A stretch of 36,039 nt of DNA from CAZKDV01 sp964551645 (GCA_964551645.1 CAZKDV010000012.1:1-36039), one strand, 5' to 3'; shown: positions 16,612 to 24,194, numbered from the stretch's first letter. The notes: a model not told the origin generated them from the letters alone. Translations and numbers: made by a program.

Positions 16612-17874
16612 TTATATAAATTTATTTGTAGTCAAATGCTTGGATAAATACAATAAAGTTGAAGAATATTGTTCTTGAAATAGTGCTTTTGCTGTTTCTT
16701 GTACATCTTTTGTTGTAATAGACATATAGTTGGAGATTTCATCATGCATCATTTCAGCTGAGCCAAGTAGCTCAAAATATGCCAAATCCATTGCTTTGTC
16801 AAGAATGTTTATTTTATCAAATGCTTGTCTGACAATTATTTTGTTTTTAATTTTTTTTATTTCTTCTTCTGTAACTTCTTGATTAGCAAGTTTTTTCAAT
16901 TCTTTCCAAATCATTTTTTCTGCATGTTGCATATCAGTATTTGGCAATAAAGTTCCGGTTATAATAATTTGCCCAGCATCAATACTGCCTGAAATATATA
17001 CGTTAATTGAAGAAAATAGTTTGTGTTTTAGCACAAGTGATTGATATAGTCGGCTACCTTTGCCCTCTGACAAAATATCGGTAATAATATCACAAATATA
17101 ATATTGTTTGTCCATTCGTTTAGACATAGGAAACGACATTACTATTTTGTGTAAAGGAACATCATTAAGCACTTCAAGTCTGCGAGCTTTTGTTTGCTTA
17201 GGTTCAATGGGAATATTTCTAATATATGAATGTTTTTTATCAATGCTTCCAAACCATTTTTCAGCCAATTGTATAGTTTCTCTTGTGTCAATGTCTCCGG
17301 CGATAACTAAAATGGCATTTTGAGGATTGTAAAATGTTGAGTAAAAATATTTAACATCATCTAAATAGGCATTTTTTATATGCGAAATATTTTTGCCTAT
17401 CGTAGGCCACATGTAGTGATGAGTGGTGTAAGCAAGCGATTGAAGCAAAAGAGGAATATCTCCATAAGGCTGGTTGAGATACCTTTGATTAAATTCCTCA
17501 ATAACTACCTTTCTTTGAATATCAAGAGATTTTGGTGATAAGTTTATTGCCAACATCCTGTCTGATTCAAGCCAAAATGCAGTTTCAATATTTTGTTTAG
17601 GAATTGTCAAGTAATAATTGGTAATATCGGGAGATGTAAAAGCGTTGTTTTCACCACCTGCAAATTGTAAGGGTGTGTCATATTTTGGGATATTGATTGA
17701 GCCGCCAAACATCAAGTGTTCAAATAAGTGAGCAAATCCGGTTTTATTAGGCGATTCATCGCGAGAACCAACATCATAAAGAACATTAACGCATACTATG
17801 GGAGAAGTCTTATCCTCATTGATAATACATCTTAGTCCATTGGACAAAATAACTTTTGAAAATTGTATATCCAC
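16612..17874 (-). CDS. M16 family zinc metallopeptidase, catalytic partner
   Basis: A 420-residue M16B peptidase. The inverted zinc motif is intact: GFAHLFEHLMFGGS gives His49, Glu52 and His53, with the third ligand in RKVVIEEFNQR (Glu126/127). The C-terminal half keeps the M16 fold (SEGKGSRLYQSLVLKHKLF) but lacks the tidy R/Y motif found in the neighbouring protein. Such pairs form a clamshell that degrades or processes peptides. No signal peptide is visible, so a cytosolic location is likely unless export is non-classical. It heads the operon, with a TAnnTTTG box about 20 bases before the start. Substrate unknown. Confidence 0.92.
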   Translation of the reverse strand: MDIQFSKVILSNGLRCIINEDKTSPIVCVNVLYDVGSRDESPNKTGFAHLFEHLMFGGSINIPKYDTPLQFAGGENNAFTSPDITNYYLTIPKQNIETAFWLESDRMLAINLSPKSLDIQRKVVIEEFNQRYLNQPYGDIPLLLQSLAYTTHHYMWPTIGKNISHIKNAYLDDVKYFYSTFYNPQNAILVIAGDIDTRETIQLAEKWFGSIDKKHSYIRNIPIEPKQTKARRLEVLNDVPLHKIVMSFPMSKRMDKQYYICDIITDILSEGKGSRLYQSLVLKHKLFSSINVYISGSIDAGQIIITGTLLPNTDMQHAEKMIWKELKKLANQEVTEEEIKKIKNKIIVRQAFDKINILDKAMDLAYFELLGSAEMMHDEISNYMSITTKDVQETAKALFQEQYSSTLLYLSKHLTTNKFI

Positions 17875-17889
17875 TATCTAAGTTTTTAG

Positions 17890-17897
17890 CAAAAATA
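17890..17897 (-). promoter_or_regulatory. -7 promoter element for the M16 operon
   Basis: Minus-strand reading is TATTTTTG followed by C, an exact TAnnTTTG, 15 bases before the ATG of the catalytic M16 gene. It would drive the three-gene set ending at 13285. Confidence 0.45.
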
Positions 17898-18027
17898 CGA
17901 TTTTTCCTATTGCATATTTTGAATAAAGGATTAGTAAATATAAAACTTATTGTGCATTTATATTATGCTGGGATATTATAGTGTATATTAAAGAAATTGA
18001 AAAAAACGAACAATATAGAAATTTGAT

Positions 18028-18035
18028 TAAATTTG
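18028..18035 (+). promoter_or_regulatory. -7 promoter element abutting the DNA methyltransferase start
   Basis: TAAATTTG followed by C ends only four bases before the methyltransferase ATG. If used, transcription would begin at or next to the start codon, giving a leaderless mRNA. A TTG at 17997-17999 is too far (28 bases) for a standard -33. Confidence 0.42.
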
Positions 18036-18039
18036 CAAT

Positions 18040-18828
18040 ATGGAACTTGAAAAAATATATAATGAGGATTGCTTGATTACAATGCAAAATATGCCTGATA
18101 AGTATGTAGATTTTGTCATTACATCGCCTCCTTATGATGATATAAGAAATTATAATGGCTATCAATTTGAATTTGAGAAAATTACAAAAGAATTGTATCG
18201 AATTTTAAAGATTGGAGGAGTTGTAATTTGGGTCGTGGCTGATGCAACCATTGAGGGAAGTGAAACAGGAACATCTTTTAAACAAGCATTGTTTTTTAAA
18301 GAAATTGGGTTCAGATTACATGATACCATGATATATTACAAAAATAATCCTATGCCTCAGACTGGAAATAGGTATCATCAGCATTTTGAATATATATTTG
18401 CATTTTCAAAAGGAAGTCCCAAAACCTTTAATCCGATTACAGAATCTACAAAATATAGAGGACTTGCAAATATGAAAAATCGTGGACAAAATGGTTCTCT
18501 TGATTATGAAAAAGTGGAAAGAACAAAAGAAAAAAAAGTAGGTAATGTTTTTTTCTATTCTGTAGGTGGTGGAATTTCAACAAAAGATAAGATTGCATAC
18601 GGTCATCCTGCGATTTTTCCCGAAAGGCTTGTTGTCGATCAGATAAATACATGGACTAATGAAAATGATTTAGTGTATGATCCATTTATGGGAAGTGGCA
18701 CTACAGCTAAAATTGCACAATTGTTGAATAGAAGGTGGATAGGTTCAGAAATTTCGCAAGAATATGTTGAAATTGCAAACGAAAGATTAAAAACATATAC
18801 ATTAAACAATTTATTTACAACAAAATAA
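18040..18828 (+). CDS. Type II DNA methyltransferase (SPPY class, probable N4-cytosine)
   Basis: A 262-residue amino-methyltransferase. The catalytic motif IV reads VITSPPYDD (residues 29-32 SPPY) near the N-terminus. The SAM-binding motif is near the C-terminus, YDPFMGSGTTAKIA (214-222), preceded by HPAIFPERLV. That order is the beta class. The SPPY form is commonest in N4-cytosine methylases, though some N6-adenine enzymes have it. The next gene, starting one base after this stop, encodes a HinP1I-like nuclease. Its GCGC site has no adenine, which supports cytosine modification by inference. No signal peptide, and the gene is complete. A target-recognition region probably lies in residues 70-180 (KNNPMPQTGNRYHQHFEY). 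Confidence 0.9.
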   Translation: MELEKIYNEDCLITMQNMPDKYVDFVITSPPYDDIRNYNGYQFEFEKITKELYRILKIGGVVIWVVADATIEGSETGTSFKQALFFKEIGFRLHDTMIYYKNNPMPQTGNRYHQHFEYIFAFSKGSPKTFNPITESTKYRGLANMKNRGQNGSLDYEKVERTKEKKVGNVFFYSVGGGISTKDKIAYGHPAIFPERLVVDQINTWTNENDLVYDPFMGSGTTAKIAQLLNRRWIGSEISQEYVEIANERLKTYTLNNLFTTK

Positions 18829-18829
18829 T

Positions 18830-19588
18830 ATGAATTTAGTTGAACGAGGTTCACAAACAGCAAAAGATGGTTTTAGAAATGAAGATGATATAGTTGGAAA
18901 ATTTAACTCTTGGAAAAAAGATAAAGACGCTCAAGAATGGTTAGTATTAATGAAGTATGAACTTTCTGAGATTGAATATGTTGAAGCGGTTAAAATATCT
19001 GGTTTTAAAACTGATGTTCAAGTTCAAGTAACTATCAAACTAAAAAAAGCAATTGATGTTGAAAATTTACAGATTAAGTTGGTAAGTAATCTTAAAGGAT
19101 TTAATCAAATTGATAAGCGTTGGGTTGATAAATACACAGAAATGTGGAATATACCTTTACAAGTTGTTTCAATTTTAAAGAGATATACAGGAGAAGAAAA
19201 ACCTACAATCAGAAAGCCCAAAGATAAAAGAAGAATGTTTGCAAATGAATTTTCTGAAGTTGAGCAAAAAGTAATTTTAAAATGGTTAAAGAAAAATCAA
19301 TCTCTAATTGTTTCAGATATATTGAAAGGACGAGGAAGATTTGCAGCAGAATGGATGCTTGTTGCACAAAAAATTGAAAAAAATGCACGCTGGATACTTA
19401 AACCAATGAATTTTTGCATGAATTATTTTGGAAATAGTGAAATAGAGATAACTAAACGAGGTAATTTCAAAATCGGAAGAATTACAATGCAAAGAAAAGG
19501 TGGTGATGGAGGCAGAGATACAGCTAAAATGTTGCAATTTAAAATTAATCCAGCAGAATTATTTGATAATGAGAAATTTGTACGATAA
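18830..19588 (+). CDS. Type II restriction endonuclease, HinP1I family (predicted GCGC)
   Basis: A 252-residue protein that I recognise as a close relative of R.HinP1I, which cuts G^CGC. Shared features recalled from HinP1I are the opening MNLVE-GS-TAKDGF, the block KLVSN-KGFNQIDK-W, KDKRRMF--EFS, DILKGRGRFAAEW, and GRITMQRKGGDGGRDTA-MLQFKI. The catalytic pattern matches at the same residue numbers: Asp62, then Gln81-x-Lys83 (the SDx18QxK site, here TD). Length is close to HinP1I's. It overlaps nothing and begins one base after the methyltransferase stop, so it is translationally coupled. No controller gene is present. Recognition of GCGC is inference from family. Confidence 0.9.
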   Translation: MNLVERGSQTAKDGFRNEDDIVGKFNSWKKDKDAQEWLVLMKYELSEIEYVEAVKISGFKTDVQVQVTIKLKKAIDVENLQIKLVSNLKGFNQIDKRWVDKYTEMWNIPLQVVSILKRYTGEEKPTIRKPKDKRRMFANEFSEVEQKVILKWLKKNQSLIVSDILKGRGRFAAEWMLVAQKIEKNARWILKPMNFCMNYFGNSEIEITKRGNFKIGRITMQRKGGDGGRDTAKMLQFKINPAELFDNEKFVR

Positions 19589-19638
19589 TAGCCAGTTTAT
19601 AGCGATAATCGTTAAATTGCTCCGATTAATTGTTTTTT

Positions 19639-19661
19639 CGATAAATTGATGTATCGTTTTT
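19639..19661 (+). terminator. Weak intrinsic terminator candidate after the restriction-modification genes
   Basis: Five-base arms CGATA and TATCG around an eight-base loop, followed directly by five T. The stem is short and AT-rich, so this is only a candidate. Confidence 0.28.
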
Positions 19662-19855
19662 AGATTAAAGTTTATTAGTAAAAGTCAGCCACCTTGGTAA
19701 ACAGGGTTAGATATTAAATCCATTGCAATAAGCTCTAATTACTTGAATTTGACGAATATCCGAATTTCTTCGTGAACTTGAGCAAATTTTCATTTATTTT
19801 CCAAATTGCTCAAAGATTTCAATATACAGTATATTTAGTAAAAAAAATATTTTAT

Positions 19856-19863
19856 TATTTTTG
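19856..19863 (+). promoter_or_regulatory. -7 promoter element for the first lipoprotein gene
   Basis: TATTTTTG followed by C matches TAnnTTTG, 16 bases before the preferred ATG. It supports starting the gene there and not at the in-frame ATG 108 bases upstream. Confidence 0.45.
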
Positions 19864-19879
19864 CAAAAAACGCATAATT

Positions 19880-20449
19880 ATGAAACTACGATTTTTAAGT
19901 TATTTAGTTATCAGTTTTTTATTTATTCACTCGTGCCAATATATGATTGGAGAAGATGCGGTAGATGAAAGTGAACAAGAACTACCGATTATGTTAATTG
20001 AAGAGGGTAGAGCTGATAATGTTCAAACAGGAGTTTTTATTTCTGAAGTTGAACTGCCTGAATCACAAAGCATTACAAGCAATATAGTATATTATGATGA
20101 TGATAGCTATCGAATAGATTGGATGCTTAATCAGGGTTCAGAAGATTTGTTGAAATTTATTATCCATAATGATACTATTCAAGATGCTAATAAGGCAATG
20201 ATTACAGGCTTGATAATTTTTTCAGACAAATATCAAACTAAGCAAAAACTACAGATAGGAAGTAGCTTTCAAGAATTGAAAAATGCAATTAATGATATGG
20301 TTTTATTATTTAATGCTTTTGAAGGCGATATGTTTTGTTATTCTCGAAGCAAGGACAAAATACACTATGTTTTAGACGCTAATTCTTTAGACAATGTGCA
20401 GTTTGTGAACAATAATGAATCGAAATACATAGAAATTGACAAAAATTAA
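19880..20449 (+). CDS. Putative lipoprotein, unknown function
   Basis: A 189-residue protein with a lipoprotein signal (KLRFLSYLVISFLFIHSC), cysteine at 19, followed by acidic residues (EDAVDESEQEL) as usual for surface-retained Bacteroidota lipoproteins. The rest is mixed alpha/beta: a strand-rich middle (SNIVYYDDDSYRIDWML) and a helical IQDANKAMI / SFQELKNAINDMVLLFNAF. It is acidic overall and has no recognised domain. An in-frame upstream ATG would add 36 basic residues, but the promoter box and the signal peptide favour this start. It lies between the restriction-modification pair and a second lipoprotein gene; a shared role is not shown. Confidence 0.7.
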   Translation: MKLRFLSYLVISFLFIHSCQYMIGEDAVDESEQELPIMLIEEGRADNVQTGVFISEVELPESQSITSNIVYYDDDSYRIDWMLNQGSEDLLKFIIHNDTIQDANKAMITGLIIFSDKYQTKQKLQIGSSFQELKNAINDMVLLFNAFEGDMFCYSRSKDKIHYVLDANSLDNVQFVNNNESKYIEIDKN

Positions 20450-20519
20450 GTTAATCCGGATTCTAAAGTAAAAATTATTAGGGTTTATTAATAGTGCTTT
20501 ATTTGTGAAAATATTGTAT

Positions 20520-20527
20520 TAATTTTG
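20520..20527 (+). promoter_or_regulatory. -7 promoter element for the second lipoprotein gene
   Basis: TAATTTTG matches TAnnTTTG and lies 20 bases before the ATG. A TTTG 14 bases upstream (20502-20505) is somewhat close for a -33 box. It suggests the two lipoprotein genes are separately transcribed. Confidence 0.42.
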
Positions 20528-20547
20528 AAGTTTAAATTAAAAATTAT

Positions 20548-20970
20548 ATGAAATCAACTTTTTTTAAATACACTATAATTTTTGTTTCTTTATTTAGCAT
20601 GTTTTTTGCTACTTCTTGTGAGCTTGACGATGATGAGCCTAACGGACTCGAAGATGCCAGAACTAAATTTAATGGCAGTTGGATGTGTACAGAACAAAGT
20701 CAATTATCCTATCCTGTAACAATTACTAATAATCCTCAAAATTCATCAGAAGTTTATATTAATAACTTTAATTTGTTTGGAAAAGATGAATATGTTGTTG
20801 CTAAGATTGCTGGTTTTTCCATGAGTATTCCAGATCAAAAAGCATGTAGCACTTATGATGTTAGTGGAAATGGACAAATGTCGTCAAATAAAAAAGACAT
20901 TGTTTTGCAATATACTGTTAAAGATGGAGCAAATACTGAAACCATAAATGCAAATTATACAAAACAGTAG
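20548..20970 (+). CDS. Small lipoprotein, lipocalin-like by pattern
   Basis: A 140-residue protein. Its lipoprotein signal runs KSTFFKYTIIFVSLFSMFFATSC (cysteine at 24) and is followed by ELDDDEPN, an acidic export-type tail. The mature part opens with KFNGSWMCTEQS, resembling the GxW start of small Bacteroidota lipocalin-like lipoproteins. It continues as amphipathic strands (EVYINNFNLFG; KDIVLQYTVKDG; TINANYTKQ) with one further pair of cysteines. The lipocalin-like reading is by pattern only. It is convergent with trmN6, with 37 bases between stops. Confidence 0.65.
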   Translation: MKSTFFKYTIIFVSLFSMFFATSCELDDDEPNGLEDARTKFNGSWMCTEQSQLSYPVTITNNPQNSSEVYINNFNLFGKDEYVVAKIAGFSMSIPDQKACSTYDVSGNGQMSSNKKDIVLQYTVKDGANTETINANYTKQ

Positions 20971-21007
20971 TCAAATTTGTATATAATTAATCGTTTCGAA
21001 GGAAAGT

Positions 21008-21724
21008 TTAATACGGAAAATCCAAATAATATTCTTTAACCAATTCTTTAAACTCATTGGTGTATAGATTGTTTTTAGACCTAAGTGTTATATGAGAGAA
21101 TTCGATTAAGTTTTTATTTGTTTTGGAAAATGACAATATATGTCTGTTTGGTTTCAATTGTTCTTTTGGAATAATTATATTAATATGCGACAAATATAAA
21201 TTCTGGTTTAGTGCTTCTTCCATACATTCAGTGGCTCTATCGCTTGGCAAAATCAAACTAATAGTACCATTATTACTAAGAAGTTTTCTTGTTGAAAAAA
21301 AAAGTTCATTCAGATTGAGTGTTTTTTCGTGTCTCGAAATTACCCTTTTATTTTGTAGTGGATATATTCCTTGTTTGAAAAAGGGAGGGTTTGCTACAAT
21401 TAAATCATATAAAATATTGTTATCATTTTTGAAATCTTGTAAAGGAGTGTTAAAAACTAATAAATTATTGCCCCATTTACTCATTGCAAAGTTATTTGTA
21501 GCTTGAATGCAGCTGTGTTTGTCAATGTCTATTGCATGTATTTGACAATTATATTTTTGTGCTAACATTAGCGATATTACTCCGCAACCAGTTCCGATAT
21601 CTAAAATATAGTTAGGATTTTCAGCCTTAGCATAAACTCCAAGTAAAACAGCATCTGTACCCACTTTCATGGTGGATTTGTCGTCATATAACGAAAATTG
21701 CTTGAAATGAAACGGTTTGCTCAT
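21008..21724 (-). CDS. trmN6: tRNA1(Val) (adenine(37)-N6)-methyltransferase
   Basis: Methylates A37 of tRNA-Val (YfiC/TrmN6 family). At 238 residues it has a short N-terminal KPFHFKQFSLYDDKSTMKVGTDAVLLG block typical of the family. SAM motif I is LDIGTGCGVISL (41-52) and catalytic motif IV is VANPPFFKQG (NPPF 112-115) for amino methylation. The C-terminus has the variable beta-hairpin (HITLRSKNNLYTNEF). Its start overlaps the end of rimM by four bases (ATGA arrangement), so it is translationally coupled and belongs to the rpsP-rimM-trmN6 operon. Confidence 0.88.
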   Translation of the reverse strand: MSKPFHFKQFSLYDDKSTMKVGTDAVLLGVYAKAENPNYILDIGTGCGVISLMLAQKYNCQIHAIDIDKHSCIQATNNFAMSKWGNNLLVFNTPLQDFKNDNNILYDLIVANPPFFKQGIYPLQNKRVISRHEKTLNLNELFFSTRKLLSNNGTISLILPSDRATECMEEALNQNLYLSHINIIIPKEQLKPNRHILSFSKTNKNLIEFSHITLRSKNNLYTNEFKELVKEYYLDFPY

Positions 21725-22248
21725 TCTAAGTACAAGTCAATTAATCCATTAGGACAAGTAACAAGTATTTGTTTTTTTTCTCTATCCACTTCATTAATGA
21801 TATTATCATGTATAGGAATGAGTATTTCTTTTCCTTGAAATTTAATTTGAAAAAGCGCTTGAATATTGGCGTCAATCACTTCTTCAATAATACCACAATA
21901 TCCAAACTTTGTATCGTATATTTGAAATCCGATTATTTCATGAAAATAAAATGAATTGCCGCTAAGTTTTGGCAACATGTGTATAGGAAGAAATATCTTT
22001 TTATTAACAAACTGTCTTGCTTGCTCAATATAATCAATATTCATGATTTTTATAGAGAAAAAGCCTTTTTCGTCTATATTAATAAACTTTACTTTATGAG
22101 GAATAAATTGCTTTCTTATTTCAAAAAAGGCATGTTCTATATTTTGATAAGACATAGGATTATCTGATTCTATTTTTCCATAGAGTACACCATCTAATCC
22201 ATGCGTTTTAACTATCTTACCAAGATAGAAAAAATCGCTTTGTTTCAT
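21721..22248 (-). CDS. rimM: 16S rRNA processing/maturation factor RimM
   Basis: Assists 30S subunit assembly, binding S19 near the 16S head. The 175-residue protein has the two usual barrels. The N-terminal domain opens FFYLGKIVKTHGLDGVLYGKIES, and the PRC-barrel contains IIGFQIYDTKFGYCGIIEEVID, with LFQIKFQGKEILIPIHDNII as the last strands and a C-terminal GLIDLYLE. It follows rpsP by 14 bases and overlaps trmN6 by four. Gene order rpsP-rimM is conserved across bacteria. Confidence 0.93.
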   Translation of the reverse strand: MKQSDFFYLGKIVKTHGLDGVLYGKIESDNPMSYQNIEHAFFEIRKQFIPHKVKFINIDEKGFFSIKIMNIDYIEQARQFVNKKIFLPIHMLPKLSGNSFYFHEIIGFQIYDTKFGYCGIIEEVIDANIQALFQIKFQGKEILIPIHDNIINEVDREKKQILVTCPNGLIDLYLE

Positions 22249-22262
22249 TTTGAAAAAGTATT

Positions 22263-22859
22263 TTATTCTTCAGTATTTTCTTCTTGAGTTGTTTCAGGTT
22301 CTACAACTTCATTTGCTTGTTCTACTGTTTCTTCTATTGTATCTTCAGAAGCACTAACTTCTTCTTCAGCTTGTTGCTTTGCATGTTGTGCAGCTGCTAA
22401 TTTTGCTTTTTTTTCTGCTAATGCTTTTGCTCTTTCTTCATTAACAAGTTGCTCTTGTTGTAACAATTTTTTGCTAGCTTCTTTTTCGCTTAATACTTTA
22501 GCATTTGTTTTAGCTGTAATTTTCTTTTCTTTTTCTTCTAACCACGCATTAAATTTAGCGTCAGCTTGTTCTTGAGTTAAGGCACCTTTAAGGATCCCTT
22601 TTGCAAGGTGGTTTTTGTATAAAATACCTTTGTGTGAAAGAATAGCTTTTGCAGTATCAGTTGGCTGTGCCCCAACTTGTAACCAATAAAGGGCTCTTTC
22701 AACATTGATATCAATTGTTGCGGGTATGGTTAGAGGATTGTATGTGCCAATATTCTCAATAAACCTCCCGTCACGCGGTGCACGATGGTCAGCAATTACT
22801 ATACGATAGAATGGCTGTCCCTTTTTTCCAAATCTTTGTAAACGAATTTTTGTTGGCAT
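22263..22859 (-). CDS. rpsP: 30S ribosomal protein S16 with long C-terminal extension
   Basis: The first about 80 residues are canonical S16: KIRLQRFGKKGQPFYRIVIADHRAPRDGRFIENIGTYNP and RALYWLQVGAQPTDTAKAIL. The protein then continues to 198 residues, more than twice the E. coli length. The extension is charged and helical (WLEEKEKKI; KKLLQQEQLVNEERAKALAEKKAKLAAAQHAKQQAEEE) and ends in an acidic Glu/Val/Thr tail. Such extensions are usual in Bacteroidota S16 and are probably flexible on the ribosome surface. It heads the operon with rimM and trmN6; no clean TAnnTTTG box is seen, only GAAATTTG upstream. Confidence 0.95.
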   Translation of the reverse strand: MPTKIRLQRFGKKGQPFYRIVIADHRAPRDGRFIENIGTYNPLTIPATIDINVERALYWLQVGAQPTDTAKAILSHKGILYKNHLAKGILKGALTQEQADAKFNAWLEEKEKKITAKTNAKVLSEKEASKKLLQQEQLVNEERAKALAEKKAKLAAAQHAKQQAEEEVSASEDTIEETVEQANEVVEPETTQEENTEE

Positions 22860-22945
22860 AATAAATTATTTTAATTGAGTTTGCAAATTTCGTAAATTTT
22901 TTTCAAATAAATGCTTAAAAAACAGATTTTTTGCACTTTTTAGTA

Positions 22946-24115
22946 TTAGTTATACTTGAAATGACCATTTTCTGATATTATTTCTAATTTTTCTCCTTCA
23001 AAATACTCGCAATATCCAATAATTTTTGCGTCAATATTAAAGGATCTGCTGATTGAAATTATTTCATTAGCAATATTTTGATTGGGGACAAATATTTCTA
23101 ATCGGTGTCCCATATTAAATACTTGATACATTTGCTCCCATGGAGTAGAAGATTGTTCTTGAATAATTTTGAATAATTCTGGTGTTTCAAATAGATTGTT
23201 TTTTACAATTTTGAGCTTGTTGATAAAATTTAAAACTTTGGTTTGCCCTCCACCAGTACAATGTATCATTCCATGAATATGTTTTTTTATTTCTTTGGGT
23301 ATTGCTTTAATGATAGGAGCGTATGTTCGTGTTGGGGAAAGCACAAAAGAACCCATATCCATATTGCTGATAGGAGAAGGGTCGGTTAATTTATATTTTC
23401 CCGAATAAATAACTGAATTGTCTGTTAGATTATCATAAGTTTCGGGATATTTTTCTCCAATAATTTTATGAAAAATATCGTGTCTGGCAGAAGTAAGTCC
23501 ATTGCTACCTATACCGCTATTATATGATTTTTCATAAGATGCTTGTCCAAATGAAGATAAACCAACTATTAGATCGCCTGATTGGATATTTTTGTTGTGA
23601 ATAATGTCGTTTTTGTGTAATCGGCAAACAACCGTAGAATCCACAATAATTGTTTTAACAATATCGCCAACATCAGCAGTTTCACCTCCTGCCGAAATGA
23701 TATTAATATTGTATTCCTTGAGAAAATCAATACATTCTTCAAAACCATTAATAACTGCACTAATGACACTTCCTTCAATTAGATGCTTGTTTCTTCCAAT
23801 AGTTGATGAAACGATGAAATTATCATCAGCTCCTGCACATAGCATATCATCAATATTCATTATTAATGCATCTTGTGCTATTCCTTTCCAAACATCTAAG
23901 TTGCCGGTTTCTTTCCAATAAGCGTATGCCAAAGAAGATTTAGTGCCTGCTCCATCAGCATGTACTATGACTCCATAGTTTTCATCATTGCTAATAATAT
24001 CGGGAATTATTTTGCAAAAAGCACTTGGAGCTATACCTTTGTCAATATGTTCTATTGCTTTGTGAACATCTTCTTTTTTGGAACTTACACCTCGTTTAGC
24101 GTATTTGTTAGTCAT
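22946..24115 (-). CDS. purM: Phosphoribosylformylglycinamidine cyclo-ligase (AIR synthetase)
   Basis: ATP-dependent closure of FGAM to aminoimidazole ribotide in purine synthesis. The 389-residue length and sequence fit the divergent Bacteroidota form. Signatures are VIVHADGAGTKSSLAYAYW (catalytic/substrate loop with Lys), INIISAGGETADVGDIV, DLIVGLSSFGQASYEKSYNSGIGSNGLTSARH, and the C-terminal HCTGGGQTKVLNF plus MYQVFNMGHRLEIFV. Homologous proteins are about 350 residues in E. coli; the extra length is spread through loops. A strong hairpin lies between its start and the upstream OmpA-type gene, so it is independently transcribed or reduced by read-through. Confidence 0.93.
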   Translation of the reverse strand: MTNKYAKRGVSSKKEDVHKAIEHIDKGIAPSAFCKIIPDIISNDENYGVIVHADGAGTKSSLAYAYWKETGNLDVWKGIAQDALIMNIDDMLCAGADDNFIVSSTIGRNKHLIEGSVISAVINGFEECIDFLKEYNINIISAGGETADVGDIVKTIIVDSTVVCRLHKNDIIHNKNIQSGDLIVGLSSFGQASYEKSYNSGIGSNGLTSARHDIFHKIIGEKYPETYDNLTDNSVIYSGKYKLTDPSPISNMDMGSFVLSPTRTYAPIIKAIPKEIKKHIHGMIHCTGGGQTKVLNFINKLKIVKNNLFETPELFKIIQEQSSTPWEQMYQVFNMGHRLEIFVPNQNIANEIISISRSFNIDAKIIGYCEYFEGEKLEIISENGHFKYN

Positions 24116-24132
24116 ATTTTGTAGGATTAAAA

Positions 24133-24165
24133 AAATACAGCATTCTAATTAAGAATGCTGTATTT
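24133..24165 (-). terminator. Intrinsic terminator after the OmpA-family gene
   Basis: Perfect 14-base arms (AAATACAGCATTCT and AGAATGCTGTATTT) around a five-base AATTA loop. On the minus strand the stem is followed by a run of T (complement of the A run at 24129-24135). It sits after the PorE-like gene's stop and 18 bases before purM. It is the clearest terminator in the window. Confidence 0.85.
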
Positions 24166-24194
24166 AATATTGTTCTTAGCCCAATTTAATCATT

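Larger units (their letters stand above)
19589..19879. other. Intergenic stretch after the restriction gene, no gene seen
   Basis: About 290 AT-rich bases without a convincing reading frame. It holds a weak hairpin with a T run (19639-19661), an 8-base inverted repeat TTGAGCAA/TTGCTCAA with a 20-base spacer (19778-19813), and, near the end, a TAnnTTTG box for the next gene. No tRNA, attachment site or insertion-sequence end was recognised. Confidence 0.5.

Noticed and set aside
18040..19588. A new multi-gene defence island around the restriction genes
   Set aside because: Only the two-gene type II system is recognisable. Flanking genes are housekeeping, M16 or lipoproteins with no defence-family motif.
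19778..19813. TTGAGCAA/TTGCTCAA inverted repeat as an operator or recombination site
   Set aside because: The arms are 8 bases with a 20-base spacer in AT-rich DNA and nothing nearby suggests a cognate protein. It is noted only inside the intergenic entry.
19772..19879. Upstream extension of the first lipoprotein
   Set aside because: It would hide the lipoprotein signal behind 36 residues, and a promoter box lies inside it.
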